From DATBLZ01 sp036555065 (lineage in GTDB: Bacteria > Pseudomonadota > Gammaproteobacteria > Steroidobacterales > Rariloculaceae), in NCBI GenBank assembly GCA_036555065.1, contig DATBLZ010000107.1:1-31873 (forward strand): a stretch of 31,873 bases of DNA, given 5' to 3'. Position 1 is the stretch's first letter, and each line of letters starts with the position of its first letter. A program made the position numbers and the translations under genes. Under the pieces are notes generated by a model, which searched no databases, was not told the origin of the DNA, and worked only from the letters and a program-made list of their open reading frames with translations. Positions 7,887-16,496 of the stretch are shown one piece after another.

Positions 7887-10114
7887 GCGCGTTCCCTCCT
7901 GTGGTCCGGATGGCTCAGAACCGATGTCTCGCCGCTGCCTCCGGAAATCGGCAACAGTATACTAATCCTCGCTCCACCTCGCTCTATGTTCGCGGCACGC
8001 ACTTGCCCGCCGTGCTCTTCGACGAGCTTCTTCACGATCGCGAGCCCGAGGCCCGTGCCCTTCGCCTTGCTCGTGACATAGGGGTCGAACGCCTGCTCCA
8101 TGACGCTTTCCGCGAAACCCGGGCCGTTGTCGGTGACCTCGATCGCGATGGCGCCCGCGCCCGTGCCGGTCACGAGACGCGTGGAAATATCGATTTCGGC
8201 GTTGCCCTGCCCTTCCATCGCCTCGAGCGCATTGCGGATGAGGTTGTGCAGGACCTGGCGGATGCGTCCGACGTCGGCATCGACGAGCGGTACGTGCGGG
8301 TCGAGCGCGAGGACGATCTTGACGGGCTCTTCCTGGTGCCGATAGAGCTCCGTGACCTCCGTGATGAGCTCGTTGAGATCGACGCGCGTGAGCTCGACGT
8401 CCGGCGCGCGCGCGTACTGGCTAAAGGCGTTGACCATCTCCTTCATCGCCTCGACTTGCTGAATGATCGTGTGCGTGGCGCGGTCGAGCAAGCCGAGATC
8501 GCGCGAGTCGCCGCTCAAATAACGATGGCGCAACCGCTCCGCCGACAGCTGGATCGGCGTGAGCGGGTTCTTGATCTCGTGCGCGAGGCGGCGCGCGACC
8601 TCGCCCCAAGCCGCGTCGCGTTGCGCCTGGACGAGTGTCGTGATCTCGTCGAAAACGATCACGTACCCGTGCGGCTGGCCGTCTTCGGACGGCAGCTCCG
8701 AGCACGCGCACATGAGCACGCGGCGCCCCACTTCGCCGCGCAGCATGATCTGCTCGCGCCATTCCCGGTGTCCACGCTCGATATGATGCGTGCATACCGC
8801 GAGCAACTGGGACAGCATAGGACGATCCCGCGTGAGCGCCGCGAGCGAGTTTCCGACCTCGCGCTCGAGATCGACGCCGAGAATCGTGCTCGCTGCGTGA
8901 TTCGCCGTTCGGATCCTGAGATCCGCCTCGAGCGACAGAACGCCCGTCGACAGACGCGCGAGGATGACCTCGAGCTTGTGTCGCTCGCGCTCGACTTCCT
9001 GCTGCGACTCGCGCGTCTCCAAACGCGCCGCAGCGAGCCGCTGCGTCATATCGTTGAATGAGTTGATCAGGAAGCCGATCTCGTCGGCCGTTGGCCGCGG
9101 CAGCTTCGTCTCGAAGTCGCCGCGCGCCACTGCGCGCGTAGCTTGCATGAGCTGCTGCATCGGCTCGATGAGCCGACGCGCCGAGAAAAACGCGCCGTAG
9201 ACCGACGCGAGCATCGCGATCAGAAGCACGAGACTCAGCACCAATGTGAAGCTGTTCTTGAGCGCGACGCGCAAGTACGCGAGCTCGCCGTACTGCGTGT
9301 AGGTTGCGCTGACTTGCTCAGCGAGCTCGCCGATGCGTCGGTCCACGGGGAATACGCCCTCGAGGATTTCCGGATCCCCGACTCCGCGCGCGCCCGGCAG
9401 CACGACGGCGGCAACGATGCGGTACTCGCCGCCACTCCCGACGTCGAGCGTTGCGTAGGGCTGCCCGCGGCGCAACTGGACCACGACCTCATCGCCTGGG
9501 TACGGGGGCACGAACGCGCTCGCGTCGGCCGAATTCGTCGCAATGATGCGGTTCTCGGCGCCGAAGATCGTGAGCTCGAGCGCGCCGCTGATCCGCCGGG
9601 CCTGCTCGAGATCCGCGTCCGTTCGTGCTCGATCGGCCGTGTTCAAGCGCTTCGCAATCGTTTGCAGCGCATCGACATGATCGCGCTGTCGCAGCTCCAG
9701 TGAAGAGCGGCTGAGCTCGAGCGCATTGTCGAGGCCTTGCTCGACGTCGACGCTGAACCACTCGTCGATGCCGCGGTTGATGAACAGCACCGAAAAGAAA
9801 TAGACGACGACGAGCGGCGTGATCGCAACGACGATCAAGAGCCCGACGATCCGAGCCTTCAGGCGCGTGCCCGGAACATGGTGCCGGTAGTCGCGAATGA
9901 GGCCAACCAGGTTGGCCGTAATGAGCGCAACTAGGACCGCGACGCCGGCAGTGTTGATGAGCAATATGACATCGGAGTAACGCGCAAAGTCGTCGGAGTT
10001 CTCGGCGACCTGGCTGAACAGCAGCAATGCCGCAAGCCAAAGCAGAATGCCAACGGCAATCAGCAGCGCGTACAGAGATTTTCTTATTCTTGCGCCAATT
10101 GCCATCGGTACCAC
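7883..10114 (-). CDS. ntrY: NtrY-type membrane sensor histidine kinase
   Basis: A 743-residue kinase with the NtrY plan: three membrane helices near the N-terminus (about 15-36, 48-72, 88-112), a periplasmic sensor region (113-286), a fourth helix (288-309), HAMP (about 308-362), PAS (376-490), HisKA with His512 in RRLAHEIKNPLTP, and a HATPase domain (N-box Asn628, DNGPG 662-666, GTGLGL 686-691). It should phosphorylate NtrX, whose GTG start overlaps its TGA. The family is linked to nitrogen metabolism and to redox or respiratory control; the signal here is unknown. The start is GTG at 10114 or ATG at 10105; either overlaps the end of the DUF4390 gene by 22 to 31 bases, so the genes are translationally coupled. 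Confidence 0.93.
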   Translation of the reverse strand: MVPMAIGARIRKSLYALLIAVGILLWLAALLLFSQVAENSDDFARYSDVILLINTAGVAVLVALITANLVGLIRDYRHHVPGTRLKARIVGLLIVVAITPLVVVYFFSVLFINRGIDEWFSVDVEQGLDNALELSRSSLELRQRDHVDALQTIAKRLNTADRARTDADLEQARRISGALELTIFGAENRIIATNSADASAFVPPYPGDEVVVQLRRGQPYATLDVGSGGEYRIVAAVVLPGARGVGDPEILEGVFPVDRRIGELAEQVSATYTQYGELAYLRVALKNSFTLVLSLVLLIAMLASVYGAFFSARRLIEPMQQLMQATRAVARGDFETKLPRPTADEIGFLINSFNDMTQRLAAARLETRESQQEVERERHKLEVILARLSTGVLSLEADLRIRTANHAASTILGVDLEREVGNSLAALTRDRPMLSQLLAVCTHHIERGHREWREQIMLRGEVGRRVLMCACSELPSEDGQPHGYVIVFDEITTLVQAQRDAAWGEVARRLAHEIKNPLTPIQLSAERLRHRYLSGDSRDLGLLDRATHTIIQQVEAMKEMVNAFSQYARAPDVELTRVDLNELITEVTELYRHQEEPVKIVLALDPHVPLVDADVGRIRQVLHNLIRNALEAMEGQGNAEIDISTRLVTGTGAGAIAIEVTDNGPGFAESVMEQAFDPYVTSKAKGTGLGLAIVKKLVEEHGGQVRAANIERGGARISILLPISGGSGETSVLSHPDHRRERA

Positions 10115-10683
10115 TCACTGCCGAGAGACCAGTCGCGCCGCCAGAAAGCGAGCAGGTGGAGCGGCCCGGGGAGCTGCGCAGTATCGAGCAGAACCCGGGT
10201 GCGGACGTCGTAGCCGCGGTCTTGCTCGAGCACCGCCGCATCGATGACCGGCAAGTGCTCCACCATTCCGATCCGTTCCAAGGCCGCATGTTGCGAGCCG
10301 AATGACTCCCGTTCGCCGGTGTTGACGTTGTGCACGATGTAGCGCTCGGTGAGCGCGTCGTAAGCGAGCTCGTAGACTTGCGTCAAATGTGCGGCTTCCG
10401 TGTCGAGCCAGAAAGGCCGCTGATTCAGGATCTCGATCTCCACGCGGATCGTCAGCGTGAACCCCGATACGAGCGCCGCGCGCGCATCGGTCGAGAGCCT
10501 GAGCTCGACGCGGCCGTCGAGATAGTAGACGTTCCCCATGAGCGTCGTACGCGCGGAACGCACCTCGAAATGGCCCGGATCGTCCTCTTGAGCGAGCGCG
10601 AGCGCTGCAACGACGGACAGAACGACTCCGACAGCGCGCGCGTCGCGCACGGATCGGCTGTTGCCAACGTGGACAGCATTCAT
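10084..10683 (-). CDS. DUF4390 domain-containing exported protein
   Basis: A 199-residue protein with a signal-like N-terminus (ARAVGVVLSVVAALALAQ, about residues 15-32). The mature part matches the DUF4390 pattern: FEVRSARTTLMGNVYYLDGRVELRLS, a TLTIRVEIEILNQRPFW core, and near the end LHLLAFWRRDWSLGSEWYRW. No biochemical function is known. The family is regularly found between rsmB and ntrY, as here, so a link to the NtrY sensor is plausible (inference). I chose the ATG at 10683, 25 bases after the rsmB stop; the frame stays open upstream across the rsmB 3' end but without signal-peptide-like or conserved sequence. It overlaps ntrY by about 30 bases. Confidence 0.85.
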   Translation of the reverse strand: MNAVHVGNSRSVRDARAVGVVLSVVAALALAQEDDPGHFEVRSARTTLMGNVYYLDGRVELRLSTDARAALVSGFTLTIRVEIEILNQRPFWLDTEAAHLTQVYELAYDALTERYIVHNVNTGERESFGSQHAALERIGMVEHLPVIDAAVLEQDRGYDVRTRVLLDTAQLPGPLHLLAFWRRDWSLGSEWYRWQLAQE

Positions 10684-10708
10684 CGGTGCGGGATCGGACA
10701 CGCTGTGA

Positions 10709-12025
10709 TCAAGGCACGGGTTGCTTATCGAGGCAAGCATAATAGAAGCCATCCATGTTCGCCTCCCCGGGCAAGATCTGCAGCCCCGCGAGCGGAGTCG
10801 GCCCGAGCGGCACGGCATCGGGCGTGCGCGCGCGGAAGCGCTCGATCTGCTCGGCATTTTCGCGCTTGAGCAGCGTGCAAGTCGCGTAAAGCAGCCGGCC
10901 GCCGGGCGCGAGCAGCGGCCAGAGTGAGTCGAGCAAACGCGCCTGCAACTCGACGGCGGCGGCAACGTCGGCCGCTTCGCGGTGCACTTTTATGTCGGGA
11001 TGGCGGCGGATGACTCCGAGGGCCGAGCACGGTGCATCGAGCAGGATCCGCTCGAAGGGACGTCCGTCCCACCACTCGCTGCTCGCGAGCGCATCGGCGG
11101 CGATGAGCGTCGCGTTGAGCTTGAGCCGCCCGAGATTGTCGCGAACTCGCGCGAGCCGCTCGGCGTCGCGGTCGAGCGCGACGACGCACTGCAGGTCGGC
11201 GCAGGTTTCAAGGATATGCGCCGTCTTGCCGCCCGGAGCCGCACACGCGTCGAGCACACGCTGGCCCGGCTTCAGATCGAGCAAGTCGGCCGCAAGCTGT
11301 GCGGCGGCGTCCTGAACCGAGACGGTACCGTCGGCGTATCCCGGGATCGAGCTCATGGGCCTAGGCTCGGCCAAAAGAACGGCCGACGCAGCGCGCTCGC
11401 CGACGCGCGCTTCGATCCCGTGCTCGTGAAGTATCTGCAGGTAACGTGCGGGATTCGTGATGCGGCGATTGACGCGCAGCCACATCGGCGGCGGCGCGTT
11501 GTTGGCATCGAGGATTCTCTCCGTCGCCGGGCCGAAGTCTTCCCTGAGCGCACGGATGAGCCACGCGGGATGACTGTAGTGGGCGACCTCGTCGCGAGCG
11601 CCGTCGGCAAGGAGCGTCGCGCGCTCGCGCAAGAAACGGCGGAGCACGGCATTGACGAGCCCGTGCGCATGCGCGCGCCCGAGCAGCTTGCACGCATCGA
11701 CCGTTGCGGATACCGCGGCATGCGCCGGTATGCGCAACGCCTGCAACTGCACGAGGCCGACGCGCAGCAGAGCCGCGAGCTCAACGTCCGAGCGCTCGAG
11801 CGGCCGCGTCAAGAGACGTTCGATCTGCCATTCGAGCCGATGGTGCCAACGCAGCGCTTCATAGACCAATGCGCGCAAGAGGCTCGCATCGGGCGCAGGC
11901 GCCTCGACGCCCATGAGGGCCGTCTCTACGGGCACCCGCCCGGCGACGACGCGCGCGGTAATGCGCGCAGCTTCGGCCCGTACGCGCGCCCCTTGCGGAG
12001 GCTCACGCCCGGAACGCGAGGCCAT
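10709..12025 (-). CDS. rsmB: 16S rRNA (cytosine-967-C5)-methyltransferase RsmB
   Basis: A 438-residue protein, close to the family length. It methylates C967 of 16S rRNA using S-adenosylmethionine. An N-terminal NusB-like RNA-binding domain (about 15-135; RIPAHAAVSATVDACKLLG, GLVNAVLRRF) is followed by the Rossmann methyltransferase domain with DACAAPGGKTAHILE for SAM and the two motif cysteines Cys333 (LLDAPCSALG) and Cys383 (YATCTLL), the second being the nucleophile. The end GEANMDGFYYACL is the usual terminus. The ATG at 12025 overlaps the fmt 3' end by 23 bases; an ATG 33 bases further upstream is possible but adds only Arg-rich residues. It is part of the def-fmt-rsmB run. Confidence 0.95.
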   Translation of the reverse strand: MASRSGREPPQGARVRAEAARITARVVAGRVPVETALMGVEAPAPDASLLRALVYEALRWHHRLEWQIERLLTRPLERSDVELAALLRVGLVQLQALRIPAHAAVSATVDACKLLGRAHAHGLVNAVLRRFLRERATLLADGARDEVAHYSHPAWLIRALREDFGPATERILDANNAPPPMWLRVNRRITNPARYLQILHEHGIEARVGERAASAVLLAEPRPMSSIPGYADGTVSVQDAAAQLAADLLDLKPGQRVLDACAAPGGKTAHILETCADLQCVVALDRDAERLARVRDNLGRLKLNATLIAADALASSEWWDGRPFERILLDAPCSALGVIRRHPDIKVHREAADVAAAVELQARLLDSLWPLLAPGGRLLYATCTLLKRENAEQIERFRARTPDAVPLGPTPLAGLQILPGEANMDGFYYACLDKQPVP

Positions 12026-12941
12026 CGACTCGGTGCGCCGCAAGATACGCAGCCGCATCCATGACCTTGGCGCCGTCCGGTTGGACGATTTCGAGGCGTA
12101 AGAGTCCCCGGCCGGTCACGACGTCGATTCCGTGCGCGCTGCTGCCCGAAATCGTCCCCGGCGCAGCGCGAGCGTCGCCTTCGACAGCTCGTGCGCGGTG
12201 AATGCGCAGGCGGCGTCCGTCGGTCAGCGCGCTTTCGGCGACCGGCCAGGGATTGAACGCCCGGACCTGGCGCTCGAGCTCGAGCGCGGGCTTGCGCCAA
12301 TCGAGCACGGCCGAGGACTTCGAGATCTTCGGCGCATAGGTCGCGCGAGCGTCGTCTTGCGGCTCGGCGTGCAAGCGCCCCCCTGCCACGTCGCGCAGGT
12401 GCGTTTCGATGAGATCGGCGGCGACTAGCGCGAGGCGGTCGTGGAGCTCCCCGGCCGTTTCGGTGGCGCCGATCGCCGTTCTGGCCATGGCGTACACGGG
12501 TCCGCGATCGAGCGCTCGTTCGATGCGCATGAGGGAGACACCGGTTTCGCGGTCGCCGGCGAGAAGCGCGTGCTGAATCGGCGCAGCGCCGCGCCACCGC
12601 GGCAGCAACGAGGCATGCAAGTTCACGCAAGCTCTGCGCGGCCACGCGAGCATCCAATCCGGCAGCAACAATCCGTAAGCGATGACGACGAGAAGATCGG
12701 GCACGAACTGCCACTGTTTCAGTAGATCCGGATCGTGCAGCGCCGGCGGTTGCTCGCAGCGCAGCCTAAGCGCCTGCGCCGCGCGCTTGACCGCGGAGGG
12801 CTCGGTGCGGCGGCCGCGGCCGCGCGGACGATCGGGTTGCGTGAGCACGAGCCCGACCTCGGCGAGCGCAGAGAGACGCTCGAGCGCGGGCACCGCGAAT
12901 GCCGGGGTCCCCGCGAAAGCGATGCGGATCGAGTCGGACAA
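12003..12941 (-). CDS. fmt: Methionyl-tRNA formyltransferase
   Basis: A 312-residue enzyme that formylates Met-tRNA(fMet) with 10-formyl-tetrahydrofolate for translation initiation. Catalytic residues Asn107 and His109 lie in VNLHASLLPRWRGAAPIQ and Asp145 in RALDRGPVY, all at the positions expected from the E. coli enzyme. A C-terminal OB-like domain (about 210-310) binds the tRNA acceptor arm (KPALELERQVRAFNPWP). The start is a TTG (MSDSIRIAFAGTP), as no ATG or GTG is available in frame upstream; GAGG about 13 bases before it is a distant ribosome site. It follows def by 28 bases and overlaps rsmB. Confidence 0.96.
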   Translation of the reverse strand: MSDSIRIAFAGTPAFAVPALERLSALAEVGLVLTQPDRPRGRGRRTEPSAVKRAAQALRLRCEQPPALHDPDLLKQWQFVPDLLVVIAYGLLLPDWMLAWPRRACVNLHASLLPRWRGAAPIQHALLAGDRETGVSLMRIERALDRGPVYAMARTAIGATETAGELHDRLALVAADLIETHLRDVAGGRLHAEPQDDARATYAPKISKSSAVLDWRKPALELERQVRAFNPWPVAESALTDGRRLRIHRARAVEGDARAAPGTISGSSAHGIDVVTGRGLLRLEIVQPDGAKVMDAAAYLAAHRVDGLAFRA

Positions 12942-12969
12942 GACGGTGGTCGCGGCCTCGAACGCTACT

Positions 12970-13509
12970 TCAGAGCGGGCGCACTCGGGCGCTTCGGGAC
13001 GAGTCTTCGTTGCCTAAGCGCGCCTTCTTGAGCACTTTTTTCTTCAGACGCTGGCGCTTCATCTCGGAGAGGTAGTCGACGAAGAGCTTGCCGTCGAGGT
13101 GATCCATCTCGTGCTGGATGCAGACGGCGAGCGCGTCTTCGGCTTCGAGCTCGAACGGCTTCCCGTCGGTGTCGAGCGCGCGCACCCTTATCTTGCGCGC
13201 GCGGTCGACGTAGTCGAACGTTCCAGGTACCGAGAGGCAGCCTTCCTCGGTGTTGATCGCGCCCTCGCGCGCCACGATTTCGGGGTTGATCAGGCAGTAA
13301 GGCCGGTTGCGCTCCTCGGAAATATCCAGCACGATCAATCGTTTATGAACGTCGATTTGAGTCGCCGCGAGGCCGATCCCGGGTGCTGCGTACATCGTCT
13401 CGAGCATATCCGCCGCGATCCGCTTGATTTCGGCATCGACTTTTGTGACGGGTTCGGCGCGTATCCGCAGCCGCGGATCGGGATACTCGAGAATCGGGAG
13501 TCGCGCCAT
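12970..13509 (-). CDS. def: Peptide deformylase
   Basis: A 179-residue metallohydrolase that removes the formyl group from nascent proteins. All three family motifs are present: Gly44-I-Gly-LAAT-Gln51, EEGCLS with metal ligand Cys91, and QHEMDHLDG with ligands His133 and His137 and catalytic Glu134. The C-terminal tail (LKKKVLKKARLGNEDSSRSARVRPL) is basic and longer than the E. coli one (169 residues in total). It is the first gene of the minus-strand run def-fmt-rsmB-DUF4390-ntrY-ntrX, with the promoter in the 118-base divergent region before the LysM gene. Confidence 0.97.
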   Translation of the reverse strand: MARLPILEYPDPRLRIRAEPVTKVDAEIKRIAADMLETMYAAPGIGLAATQIDVHKRLIVLDISEERNRPYCLINPEIVAREGAINTEEGCLSVPGTFDYVDRARKIRVRALDTDGKPFELEAEDALAVCIQHEMDHLDGKLFVDYLSEMKRQRLKKKVLKKARLGNEDSSRSARVRPL

Positions 13510-13554
13510 TGTGGACGAGCCTGTGTTTCGTGTATAAGGCTGCGATGTTCGCTT

Positions 13555-13580
13555 AACTATCTGACTTTACAGGGATAGTT
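13555..13580. promoter_or_regulatory. Inverted repeat in the def / LysM divergent promoter region
   Basis: A perfect 7-base inverted repeat, AACTATC (13555-13561) and GATAGTT (13574-13580), separated by 12 bases, in the AT-richer centre of the 118-base divergent intergenic region. On the minus strand a TTATAC (13532-13537) is a fair -10 box for def, which would put the repeat over its -35 region; TTTACA (13566-13571) inside the repeat resembles a -35 on the plus strand. It may be an operator for one or both genes, or just a small hairpin. Confidence 0.35.
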
Positions 13581-13627
13581 TGCTAGAAGCTCAGTTTAGC
13601 ATAGGTTTGGCAGAGGGAGCTTGAGCC

Positions 13628-14773
13628 ATGTTCCACGTGCAGACACCGGGAAACCGGTCCGCCTACCTCCTCGTCGGCTGTTTCGTAGGCCTGGGTCTTG
13701 CCGCGGCCGCGCACGCGCAAACCGCACAGCCGTTGCCTGCGGCCAGCTCGGCGGGCGCGCTAGCGCTCGGGCAGCCCGAGGCCTCGCCCGTGCTCAATCC
13801 GCGTCACCCGGAAACCTATGTCGTGCAGCCCGGCGACACGCTCTGGGACATCGCGGCGACGTTCCTGCGCGATCCGTGGTACTGGCCCGAGATTTGGCAA
13901 ATCAATCCCGACATCGAAAACCCGCATTTGATTTTCCCGGGCGACGTGCTGTCGCTCGCGTATCTCGACGACGGCCGCCCCGTCGTCAGCGTCACCGAGC
14001 GCGGACCGTTGGCGGGCTCGGGGCTCGTCGAACGGCTCTCGCCGCGCGTGCGCGCCGAGCCTCTCGAAGAGGCGATCCAGACGATTCCGTTCGAGACGTT
14101 ACGCGCGTTCCTCTCGCGGCCCGCGATTCTCGACCGCTCCGAGCTCGACACGCTGCCGTACATCGTCGCGCATCCCGAGGGCTTGCTCGGCAGCGCCGGG
14201 CACGACGTTTACGTGCGCGGCACCGATGCCGGCGAAGGCGCCGTGTTCAACTTCGTGCATCCAGGGGAGGCGCTCGTCGACCCCGATGATGGAACGGTTG
14301 TCGGCTACCAAGGCCTCTATGTCGGCCAAGGGCGAGTCCGACGCGCGGGCGATCCTTCGACCGTATTCATGACTGAGTCCGCGCGCGAGGCGCTGATCGG
14401 CGACTATCTCGTCACCGAAGACAGCGTGGCGCCGGCGACGTTCTTGCCGCGTGCTCCCGAAGAGGCCGTCGATGGACGCATCATTTCGGTGCTCGACGGC
14501 GTGTCGCTGATCGGCCAGTACCAAGTCATCGTGGTCAATCGCGGAGCGCGCCATGGGCTGCAGCCGGGACACGTGCTGAGCGTCTACCGGACCGGCGAGG
14601 TCATTCGCGACCCGGTCCGCGGAAACCGTCAATCCGGCGAGAAAGTGAGATTGCCCGACGAGCTTGCGGGCACGACGATGGTCTTCCGTACATTCGATCG
14701 CATCAGCTATGCGCTCGTCATGGAAGCCACGAACGAAATTCACATCCTCGATACGGTGCGCAACCCCGAGTAG
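13628..14773 (+). CDS. LysM domain-containing exported protein
   Basis: A 381-residue secreted protein. The signal peptide (about 1-30, ending AAAAHA) is followed by a short linker and one LysM domain (63-110; YVVQPGDTLWDIAATFLRDP and the WYWPEIWQINP extension), which binds peptidoglycan glycan strands. The remaining 270 residues are a conserved-looking region without a motif I recognise; it contains repeated PGxVLSVYR/PGDVLSL-like strands. Homologues sit next to dprA and def in many Gammaproteobacteria, so the association is established but the role is not. A ribosome site AGAGGGAG lies about 8 bases before the ATG. It heads the plus-strand run LysM-dprA-smg-topA-tsaC. Confidence 0.9.
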   Translation: MFHVQTPGNRSAYLLVGCFVGLGLAAAAHAQTAQPLPAASSAGALALGQPEASPVLNPRHPETYVVQPGDTLWDIAATFLRDPWYWPEIWQINPDIENPHLIFPGDVLSLAYLDDGRPVVSVTERGPLAGSGLVERLSPRVRAEPLEEAIQTIPFETLRAFLSRPAILDRSELDTLPYIVAHPEGLLGSAGHDVYVRGTDAGEGAVFNFVHPGEALVDPDDGTVVGYQGLYVGQGRVRRAGDPSTVFMTESAREALIGDYLVTEDSVAPATFLPRAPEEAVDGRIISVLDGVSLIGQYQVIVVNRGARHGLQPGHVLSVYRTGEVIRDPVRGNRQSGEKVRLPDELAGTTMVFRTFDRISYALVMEATNEIHILDTVRNPE

Positions 14774-14781
14774 GGGCGCCC

Positions 14782-14807
14782 GTCGGAGCGACTTTAGTCG
14801 CGATTCC
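14782..14807 (+). repeat. REP-like palindromic element, copy 1
   Basis: A short palindrome between the LysM gene and dprA: GTCGGAGCGACTTTAGTCGC followed by GATTCC. The stem GCGACT/AGTCGC (14788-14793 and 14796-14801) is perfect with TT at the centre. The same pattern in the opposite orientation occurs at 26533-26560 with a compensating base pair. It resembles short REP-type palindromes known from Pseudomonas, Stenotrophomonas and Lysobacter genomes (from memory). It may act as a transcription attenuator here. Confidence 0.6.
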
Positions 14808-14844
14808 TTTCCCTTAGCGCGGCGGCGCTTTTCCGCTTCGTACA

Positions 14845-15960
14845 GTGCGGCCGGATGACGCCGCACTGGCGCTCGTCTTTGCGGCGCAGACAAACCACGG
14901 CGCGTGGCGCGCGGCGCTCCGCCTCTGCGGCTCGGCCGCGGCGCTCGCGGCCCAGCCCTTGCGCAAGCTCAAAACGCTCGGGCTCGACGCCGCGGAGCTG
15001 CAGAGCCTGCGCTCGCCCGAGCCCGCAGTCCTTGCGCGCTGGCGCGAATGGCTCGCTCCGGCCGATCGTCGGTTGTTGCTGCTCGGCGCGCCCGACTATC
15101 CCGCGCGACTCGCGGAGATCCACGATGCCCCGATCGCGCTCTGGACGCTCGGCGCGCACGTCGAGCTCCTCGCGGCACCGCAAGTCGCCATCGTCGGCAG
15201 CCGGAATCCCACGGGCGGTGGCCGGGCCATCGCCGCGGGCCTCGCAGAATTTCTGTCCGCGTGCGGGATCGCGGTCGCGAGCGGCCTTGCAGTCGGCATC
15301 GACGCTGCGGCCCATCGCGGCGCCTTGCGAGCGCCGGGCGGAACGATCGCAGTCTTGGGCTCCGGGCTCGATGAGATCTATCCGCTCGAGAACGCTCCGC
15401 TCGCTGCCGAGATCGCGGCAACCGGGCTCGTCGTCTCGGAGTACGCGCCGGGCACGCCCGCGCGCCGCGGTCATTTCCCGCAGCGCAATCGCATCATCGC
15501 CGGATTGACGCTCGGCACGCTCGTCGTCGAGGCGACGCGGCGCAGCGGCTCGCTGATCACTGCGCGTCTCGCGCGCGATTACGGTCGCGAAGTGTTCGCC
15601 GTTCCGGGCTCGATACACAATCCGTTATCCCGCGGTTGCCATGCTCTGTTGCGCGACGGTGCCGCGCTCGTCGAGGAAGGCGCCGATGTGCTACGCGAGA
15701 TCGCGCCGCAAATCGAACCGCTTTGCAGAGCGCATGCGGTCAGCGTCGCAACGAAGGAGAGTTCCGCGCACGCCGATCCGCTGCGCGCGAGGCTGCTCGA
15801 TGCGATGGGATTCGAGCCGGCGACGATCGACGTGCTCACGACGCGAGTTGGATTGACGGCGGCGGAGGTTTCCTCCATGCTGCTGCCCCTGGAATTGGAG
15901 GGCCTCGTTGAGGCCTTGCCCGGTGGGCGCTACAGCCGACTCGTGAAGAGGAACCAATGA
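14845..15960 (+). CDS. dprA: DNA-processing protein DprA
   Basis: A 371-residue protein that loads RecA on incoming single-stranded DNA during natural transformation. An N-terminal SAM-like region (about 1-70) is followed by the Rossmann-type DprA domain: VAIVGSRNPTGGG (114-126), SGLAVGIDAAAHRGAL (146-161), GSGLDEIYP (172-180) and FPQRNRIIAGL (211-221), all strongly conserved. A winged-helix domain lies at about 305-365 (DPLRARLLDAMGFEPATID, LLPLELEGLVE). The start is GTG at 14845. It overlaps the downstream smg gene (ATGA), as expected for coupled genes. Presence of dprA alone does not prove competence. Confidence 0.95.
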   Translation: MRPDDAALALVFAAQTNHGAWRAALRLCGSAAALAAQPLRKLKTLGLDAAELQSLRSPEPAVLARWREWLAPADRRLLLLGAPDYPARLAEIHDAPIALWTLGAHVELLAAPQVAIVGSRNPTGGGRAIAAGLAEFLSACGIAVASGLAVGIDAAAHRGALRAPGGTIAVLGSGLDEIYPLENAPLAAEIAATGLVVSEYAPGTPARRGHFPQRNRIIAGLTLGTLVVEATRRSGSLITARLARDYGREVFAVPGSIHNPLSRGCHALLRDGAALVEEGADVLREIAPQIEPLCRAHAVSVATKESSAHADPLRARLLDAMGFEPATIDVLTTRVGLTAAEVSSMLLPLELEGLVEALPGGRYSRLVKRNQ

Positions 15961-16430
15961 AGGAAACGGTTCTCGACGTGCTCATGTATCTATTCGAGAC
16001 CTTCGTCGATGGCGACAGTGAGCCGGAGCCCGATCGCAACGAGCTTCGCGAGGAGCTCGTGCGCGCCGGATTCGGCGATCGCGAGATCGATCGTGCGTTG
16101 GAGTGGCTCGACGGACTCAACCCGGGCGATGGCATCGTCGGCGACGCACCGCAATCCGCCGCCATTCGCGTTTACGATCGCGGCGAGCAGGAACGCCTCG
16201 ACCCGCCGGCGCGTGGATATTTGCTGCACCTCGAGCAAATCGGGATCTTACGCCCGGCCCAACGGGAGCTCGTCATCGACCGGCTGCTGGCGCTCGATTC
16301 CGACGACATAGACGTCGAGCAAATCAAATGGGTCGTGATGATGGTCCTATTCAGCCAGCCGGGGCACGAGCACGCGTACACGCAGATGGAAGATCTCGTG
16401 TTCGCAGACGCCAGGGGCTCGGTTCATTAA
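15957..16430 (+). CDS. smg: Smg family protein (DUF494)
   Basis: A 157-residue acidic protein of the Smg/DUF494 family: MKETVLDVLMYLFETFVDG at the start, LREELVRAGFGDREIDRALEWLDGL, and the end IKWVVMMVLFSQPGHEHAYTQMEDLVF, which is typical. The family is confined mainly to Beta- and Gammaproteobacteria and sits next to dprA; its biochemical role is unknown. The ATG overlaps the dprA stop codon (ATGA). A small hairpin (CTAGC, TTCGC loop, GCTAG; 16431-16445) follows directly after the TAA. Confidence 0.93.
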   Translation: MKETVLDVLMYLFETFVDGDSEPEPDRNELREELVRAGFGDREIDRALEWLDGLNPGDGIVGDAPQSAAIRVYDRGEQERLDPPARGYLLHLEQIGILRPAQRELVIDRLLALDSDDIDVEQIKWVVMMVLFSQPGHEHAYTQMEDLVFADARGSVH

Positions 16431-16445
16431 CTAGCTTCGCGCTAG
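16431..16445 (+). other. Small hairpin after smg
   Basis: CTAGC and GCTAG form a perfect 5-base stem around a TTCGC loop immediately after the smg stop codon and 52 bases before topA. There is no T-run, so it is not a classical terminator; it could mark an mRNA end or processing site. Confidence 0.3.
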
Positions 16446-16496
16446 CAGCAAGGCGGATCGGTCCAAGGGAAATGGCGGGCGCATATTGCTGATCTC

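Noticed and set aside
10684..10965. Extension of the DUF4390 gene into rsmB
   Set aside because: The extra part is another-frame reading of rsmB; the ATG at 10683 gives a normal signal peptide.
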